A stretch of DNA of 64,000 nt from Lishizhenia sp965656535 (lineage in GTDB: Bacteria > Bacteroidota > Bacteroidia > Flavobacteriales_D > Crocinitomicaceae), in the NCBI GenBank assembly GCA_965656535.1, contig CBFHKX010000004.1, forward strand, positions 200,328-264,327, read 5' to 3'. Below, in pieces: positions 59,790 to 64,000 of the stretch. The position numbers and the translations under genes were made by a program. Numbering within the stretch: position 1 is the stretch's first letter; each line of letters begins with the position of its first letter. The notes beneath the pieces were generated by a model. That model had not been told where the DNA came from. It saw only the letters and a program-made list of their open reading frames with translations, and searched no databases.

Positions 59790-60359
59790 ATGTACAAGAA
59801 TAAAGCTTGCGCTACCTGCGCTATATCTATTAATGGAAGAAAGGATAAAATATTTTGTTCAAAAGAATGTCAAAATGCACATCATAAAATAGCAAAAGCG
59901 GAAACTGCGGTCATTCATCCTCGAAAAAACAATAAATTTATTAAAAGAAATTATATTGTGTTGAGAGGATTAATGGGCTCATCTACCAAAAGAGTTTATA
60001 TCCAAAGAGATACACTTTTCAAGTATGGATTTAATCAAAATCATTTTTTGAAAAGAATAAAGAAAAATAAAACAGTTTTCTTTTTAATTAGAGAATATCA
60101 GTTTCGGTATGTTGGTCATGGAAGGTTTGAAGTTATACGTCTTTCAAAAGGTCCAAGTTATTCAATCGAATTTTTGAACCGATGGAATAGAGAATTTGGA
60201 GCCAATATGAGTATATATAGGAATGTTGAAATAGGATTTGATGAGGGTAGTGGGAGAAGTAGTTATCATATATTAGAGTTTAATGATTTCCCCTGTTTAG
60301 TCACTAAAGCATTGCTACTATTGAGAGGTAAAGTGTATGGCGTTTCAAAAACACAATAA
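59790..60359 (+). CDS. Hypothetical protein with an N-terminal zinc-ribbon
   Basis: A 189-residue protein beginning MYKNKACATCAISI and then GRKDKIFCSKECQNAHH: four Cys in two pairs that form a zinc ribbon of the type seen in small Bacteroidota proteins. The rest is basic with many Lys, Arg, Tyr and Phe (FIKRNYIVLRGLMGS, FLIREYQFRYVGHGRFEVIRL) and no known domain. A nucleic-acid-binding role is plausible but unproven. Single gene; a 186-bp gap follows with a -7-like TAGCTTTG at 60525-60532. Confidence 0.6.
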   Translation: MYKNKACATCAISINGRKDKIFCSKECQNAHHKIAKAETAVIHPRKNNKFIKRNYIVLRGLMGSSTKRVYIQRDTLFKYGFNQNHFLKRIKKNKTVFFLIREYQFRYVGHGRFEVIRLSKGPSYSIEFLNRWNREFGANMSIYRNVEIGFDEGSGRSSYHILEFNDFPCLVTKALLLLRGKVYGVSKTQ

Positions 60360-60545
60360 AAACTTAAAATTCTAAACCTTAAAATTTAAACCTCTTTATA
60401 AATCCAAAACTGTAAAAATCATAGAACAAATCGTTTCTCGAGTAAATCGTTACTGCAATCTCTTTGCATCTTTTTTTCTAAACAATAAGCTATAAATTTA
60501 AAACGTAACACCAGATATAAATCTTAGCTTTGTAAAAAAAGTTTT

Positions 60546-61673
60546 ATGTTATTTCAAGATTTAGGTGTAATCAATCAGTTGTTGAGTAGTCTTAAAAGCA
60601 GCAATTATCAAAATGCAACACCTATTCAAGAGCAAGCAATCCCTTTTATTTTTGCTAAAAAAGATATCCTAGGTATTGCCAAAACGGGTTCGGGTAAAAC
60701 GTTGGCGTATACAATTCCCGCACTTCAAAATAGCTTGGTAGCAAAAAAAACAATAGAAAATAGAGCAGTTCGATCTCTTATATTAGTACCTACACGAGAA
60801 TTAGCCGTACAAGTAGGAGATGTAATTTCTCAACTTTCAACTCCGTTAGATAAGCGAATTAAATCTATGTCTGTTTTTGGAGGAGTATCAATTAATCCTC
60901 AAATGCAAAAGCTAAATGGTATAGAAATTTTAGTTGCTACACCTGGTAGACTTTTAGAACTTTTAGAAAATAATGCGGTTAAACTAAATTCAATAGAAAT
61001 GTTGATTTTAGATGAAGCCGATAAAATGTTAAACCTTGGTTTTAAAAAAGAAATGGATGCTATTTTTAGGCTGCTACCGAGTAAACGACAAAATTTACTT
61101 TTCTCGGCTACCTTAAGTGAACAGATCGAAGCTTTAAAAACAATTCATTTAGACAAGCCAGAAATAATTAAAGTAAGTGAAGAAGATAATGATGTTAGTC
61201 TTATAACCCAATTGGCATACACGGTTAGTCCAGAACAAAAAGGACCATTTCTTAGAAAGTTAATAATCGACAAAGAAATGAAACAAGTCTTAGTATTTGT
61301 TTCTAGTACCTATAACACAAAGCACGTAACAGCCAAGCTAATGCAAAATGGTATAGACGCCGTTGCTATTAGTAGTAAGAAAACACAAGGAGCAAGAAAC
61401 AAAGCACTTAAAAACTTTAAAGAAGGTAAGTTACGCGTTTTGGTATCTACAGATTTATTGGGTAGAGGTATAGATATTGATTTTTTACCATTTGTTATCA
61501 ATTATGAATTACCTCGATCTCCAAAAGATTACATTCATAGAATTGGTAGAACGGGTAGAGCAGAAAATCCAGGTACAGCCATTTCACTAATATCCCCAGA
61601 AGAAGAACACCATTTTAAAGTGATTCAGAAAAAGATGAAGACCAAGGTAGACCTTTTACCAGCAGAATTTTAA
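60546..61673 (+). CDS. DEAD-box RNA helicase
   Basis: A 375-residue RNA helicase with a Q motif (NATPIQEQAIP), Walker A AKTGSGKT (about 42-49), PTRELAVQV, the DEAD box in LILDEADKM, SAT in LFSATLS, and C-terminal motifs STDLLGRGIDI and HRIGRTGR. It stops right after the helicase core, with no RhlE- or DbpA-type tail, so it is a minimal enzyme. Probably used in ribosome assembly or RNA turnover. The rRNA methyltransferase RlmF follows 9 bp later, which supports a ribosome-related role. Confidence 0.94.
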   Translation: MLFQDLGVINQLLSSLKSSNYQNATPIQEQAIPFIFAKKDILGIAKTGSGKTLAYTIPALQNSLVAKKTIENRAVRSLILVPTRELAVQVGDVISQLSTPLDKRIKSMSVFGGVSINPQMQKLNGIEILVATPGRLLELLENNAVKLNSIEMLILDEADKMLNLGFKKEMDAIFRLLPSKRQNLLFSATLSEQIEALKTIHLDKPEIIKVSEEDNDVSLITQLAYTVSPEQKGPFLRKLIIDKEMKQVLVFVSSTYNTKHVTAKLMQNGIDAVAISSKKTQGARNKALKNFKEGKLRVLVSTDLLGRGIDIDFLPFVINYELPRSPKDYIHRIGRTGRAENPGTAISLISPEEEHHFKVIQKKMKTKVDLLPAEF

Positions 61674-61682
61674 TTGATATTG

Positions 61683-62639
61683 ATGAGTGAAATAGAAAAG
61701 AAAAAATCAAGATTACATCCGAATAATAAGCACCAAGGTCGGTATAACTTTGACCAACTTATAAAAGCAAATAAGCAATTAGAAGTATTTGTTATTGAAA
61801 ATAAGTTTGGTGTAACTTCAATAGACTTTTTTAATCCAGAAGCAGTTAAAGAACTCAATAAAGCAATTTTATTTAAAGATTATCAGTTAGAATATTGGGA
61901 CATTCCAGCTGGCTATCTTTGTCCACCAATACCGGGTAGGGCAGACTATATTCACCATTTGGCAGATTTACTCTTAACGTCTAATTTTGGTAAATTACCG
62001 TTGGGAGATAAAATTACGTGCGTAGACGTCGGTACAGGTGCTAACCTTATTTATCCAATAATTGGTACACAAGAATTTGGGTGGAACTTTATAGCAACCG
62101 ATATCGAAGAGAAAAGCATAGAGAGTGCAAGCTTAATTGTAGAAAAAAATAAAAGATTACAAGGAAAAGTGCAAGTGGTATTGCAGCCTAGCCCTAAAGA
62201 TTTCTTTTATACCGTTATAGATAAAAGTAAAAAGTTTGATCTTACACTCTGCAACCCACCTTTTCATAGTTCTAAAGAAGATGCAGCCAAAGGGTCGCAA
62301 AGAAAAATAAAGAACTTAACCGGTAAAAACACTAAACAACCTGTTCTTAATTTTGCAGGACAATCTAATGAATTGTGGACCGATGGAGGTGAACTTCGTT
62401 TCATAACCAACATGACGAAACAAAGTAAAAAGTTTGGTGAAAATTGTTACTGGTTTTCTACCTTAGTCTCTAAACAAGCTCATCTAAATCAATTGATAAA
62501 TACTTTAAAATCGTTGCACGTTACAGATTTTAAAGAAATTGAAATGGGACAAGGAAATAAAACTTCTAGAATCCTGGCATGGACATTCCTGTCTAAAAAA
62601 GAACAACTCAGTTGGAAGCAACAACGCTGGCAAAAGTAA
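61683..62639 (+). CDS. rlmF: 23S rRNA (adenine-1618-N6)-methyltransferase
   Basis: A 318-residue SAM methyltransferase: N-terminal LHPNNKHQGRYNFDQL and YWDIPAGYLCPPIPGRADYIHHLADLL, SAM motif CVDVGTGANLIYPIIG, and the N6-adenine signature CNPPFHSS (NPPF). All are diagnostic of RlmF, which methylates A1618 of 23S rRNA. The start is ATG 61683, 9 bp after the helicase stop; two TTG codons precede it in frame. Likely co-transcribed with the helicase. Confidence 0.95.
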   Translation: MSEIEKKKSRLHPNNKHQGRYNFDQLIKANKQLEVFVIENKFGVTSIDFFNPEAVKELNKAILFKDYQLEYWDIPAGYLCPPIPGRADYIHHLADLLLTSNFGKLPLGDKITCVDVGTGANLIYPIIGTQEFGWNFIATDIEEKSIESASLIVEKNKRLQGKVQVVLQPSPKDFFYTVIDKSKKFDLTLCNPPFHSSKEDAAKGSQRKIKNLTGKNTKQPVLNFAGQSNELWTDGGELRFITNMTKQSKKFGENCYWFSTLVSKQAHLNQLINTLKSLHVTDFKEIEMGQGNKTSRILAWTFLSKKEQLSWKQQRWQK

Positions 62640-62730
62640 ATTAGAAAGACAATCTTCAGATATTCTAAAAGATTCTGTGAATATTTCAAATATTAACTAT
62701 ATATTTACCTAGGTAAATAAAAATAGAATT

Positions 62731-63876
62731 ATGAAAAATCAAGAAGAGAGAAGAGGGTTTTTGAAAAAAGCTTCAATAGGTTTAACTTCGCTGGCAGCAA
62801 TGCCTTTACTTGGTTTTGATAGATATAAAGAAAATAAAATGTCAGAAAATAAAGAGAAAAAACATCCTGTAAAAAAGATTAAAGCACTCGGTTTTCAATG
62901 GGAAACTCAAGATCCTTTCCTATTTTGTGTACACCATGATGATAAATTTCCAAAAGGAAACGAAAAAATGGGACCAGATACAGAACTCTTGAAAGGCCGA
63001 CACATCGGACAAGATTTTATAATTAAAGATGGTTTTAGAATGTATCACGGTAAGGAAGTACCTGGTTTTCCGGGGCACCCACACCGTGGTTTTGAAACCA
63101 TAACCGTTGTGAGAGAAGGCATGGTAGACCACGCAGATTCTACTGGTGCAGCAGGTAGATACGGAAATGGAGATGTACAATGGATGACAGCCGGAAAAGG
63201 CGTACAGCATTCAGAAATGTTTCCATTGATTAATCAAGATAAAGAAAACCCAATGGAGCTTTTTCAAATTTGGTTAAACCTACCAAAAAAGAGCAAAATG
63301 GTAGCTCCGCATTTTAAAATGTTATGGAATGAAGATATTCCTGTTTTAAATACAAAAGACCAGAACCAGAAAGAAACCATGCTAGAAGTCTTGGTTGGTA
63401 AGTATCAAGAAAATGCTGCTCCAACCGCTCCGCCAAACTCTTGGGCGCATCAAGAAGAGAATAATGTAGCCGTTTACAATATAAAACTAGAGCCAAATGC
63501 AAAATTTAACTTGCCGGCAACAAAGCAAGGTGTAAACAGAACACTTTATTATTATGTAGGTAATCACTTGCAAATTAATGCGCAAGAAATACCAAATTAT
63601 CACGCTGCAGAGGTAGACGAAACACAAGAGCTTATTCTACAAAACGGAGCAGAAGAATCTAGAGTGTTAGTGCTACAGGGTAAACCCATTAACGAGCCAG
63701 TGGTACAGCACGGTCCGTTTGTAATGAATACCAGACAAGAAATACAAGAAGCCTTTGAAGAGTACCATAAAACACAATTCGGCGGTTGGCCATGGCCAAA
63801 GTACGATCAAGTGCACGACAGAACTCTTGGCAGATTCGCCAAACACGAAGACGGAACTTTAGAAGAGAAATCATAA
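62731..63876 (+). CDS. Tat-exported pirin family protein
   Basis: A 381-residue bicupin protein. The N-terminus has a twin-arginine motif ERRGFLKK followed by a hydrophobic stretch (ASIGLTSLAAMPLLGF), so it is probably exported folded with its metal. The pirin core has GHPHRGFETIT (metal-binding His residues), GDVQWMTAGKGVQHSE and a C-terminal cupin with VVQHGPFVMNTRQEI. Pirins bind iron; some have quercetinase activity, but cytosolic pirins lack signals. The role in the periplasm is unknown. Confidence 0.88.
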   Translation: MKNQEERRGFLKKASIGLTSLAAMPLLGFDRYKENKMSENKEKKHPVKKIKALGFQWETQDPFLFCVHHDDKFPKGNEKMGPDTELLKGRHIGQDFIIKDGFRMYHGKEVPGFPGHPHRGFETITVVREGMVDHADSTGAAGRYGNGDVQWMTAGKGVQHSEMFPLINQDKENPMELFQIWLNLPKKSKMVAPHFKMLWNEDIPVLNTKDQNQKETMLEVLVGKYQENAAPTAPPNSWAHQEENNVAVYNIKLEPNAKFNLPATKQGVNRTLYYYVGNHLQINAQEIPNYHAAEVDETQELILQNGAEESRVLVLQGKPINEPVVQHGPFVMNTRQEIQEAFEEYHKTQFGGWPWPKYDQVHDRTLGRFAKHEDGTLEEKS

Positions 63877-63889
63877 AGTTTAGTAGTGA

Positions 63890-63936
63890 AAGTTAGGCTT
63901 GCTTTGTAGTATTCGAAATGAAGCCTAACTTTTTTC
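63890..63936 (+). terminator. Intrinsic terminator after the pirin gene
   Basis: AAGTTAGGCTT pairs perfectly with AAGCCTAACTT around a 20-nt loop and is followed by a T run. The remaining 64 bp of the window show nothing. Confidence 0.8.
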
Positions 63937-64000
63937 GCTGCATTTAACAAAAACAGAAATATTGGTTACCTGCTAAAAGCAGACAGGCTTCTTTGGGCAA

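Noticed and set aside
1..64000. CRISPR array or cas genes
   Set aside because: No regularly spaced direct repeats and no Cas-like protein were seen; the only repeats are hairpins and the sites described.

Overview
The window is AT-rich (about one third G+C by eye) and densely coded. It belongs to a flavobacterium-like member of the Bacteroidota. The evidence is a type IX secretion sorting domain (end of the remnant at 28441-29065), a CHU_C-like gliding/adhesion domain, Porin_10, GSCFA, DUF6567, DUF4421 and DUF983 families, the four 'ligase-associated' DNA repair genes, near absence of Shine-Dalgarno sites, and promoters with the Bacteroidota -7 box TAnnTTTG. I cannot assign a genus.

Layout. 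1-15.9 kb is mostly housekeeping: an ECF sigma factor with a putative membrane antagonist and a secreted partner, a REC-cyclase-HD signalling protein, a phosphohexomutase with chorismate synthase (aroC), a dicarboxylate/amino-acid symporter followed by a tiny membrane protein, the ligase-associated helicase with the PdeM phosphoesterase, a nitronate monooxygenase-like flavoprotein with a hotdog thioesterase, and an RluA pseudouridine synthase.

15.9-28.4 kb is a single-strand (-) sulfide/persulfide island: two YeeE/YedE proteins around an outer-membrane porin, cytochrome bd oxidase, a type II sulfide:quinone oxidoreductase, a small cluster (membrane protein, methyltransferase, HMA protein, c-type cytochrome lipoprotein), a rhodanese, a CstB-like persulfide dioxygenase/rhodanese fusion, a tandem UspA protein, a TauE/SafE exporter, a Crp/Fnr regulator and a DUF983 protein. 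Five transcription units start with the same 14-bp palindrome of type GTAACA-N2-TGTTAC, and in all five exactly 22 nt separate it from a -7-like box. This is the geometry of a class II activator site (about -41.5). The likely logic is that the Crp/Fnr protein senses reactive sulfur and switches on uptake, oxidation to quinol (SQR), quinol oxidation (bd oxidase), persulfide oxidation (CstB-like) and sulfite export (TauE).

28.4-32.4 kb holds a 5'-truncated T9SS protein remnant, tRNA-Arg, tRNA-Pro and tRNA-Ser, and the other half of the ligase-associated repair system (exonuclease and ATP-dependent ligase). 32.4-49.3 kb is mixed: cell-envelope lipoproteins, an M61 peptidase, an Asp-box protein, thioredoxin, RadC, a UDP-GlcNAc epimerase/deacetylase/GSCFA operon, a second ECF sigma pair, malate dehydrogenase, oligopeptidase B and a methyltransferase.

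49.3-51.9 kb is an accessory patch. A Hanks-type kinase and a methyltransferase each sit in an integron-cassette-like unit bracketed by matching core sequences (GTTAGGTGC...GCACCTAAC and GTTGTGC...GCACAAC), with imperfect palindromes between them; no integrase is present. 51.9-64 kb returns to core genes: Porin_10, oligoendopeptidase F, serA-serC, a bTHX-like protein with a histone-H1-like tail, an epimerase, a DEAD-box helicase, RlmF and a Tat-exported pirin.
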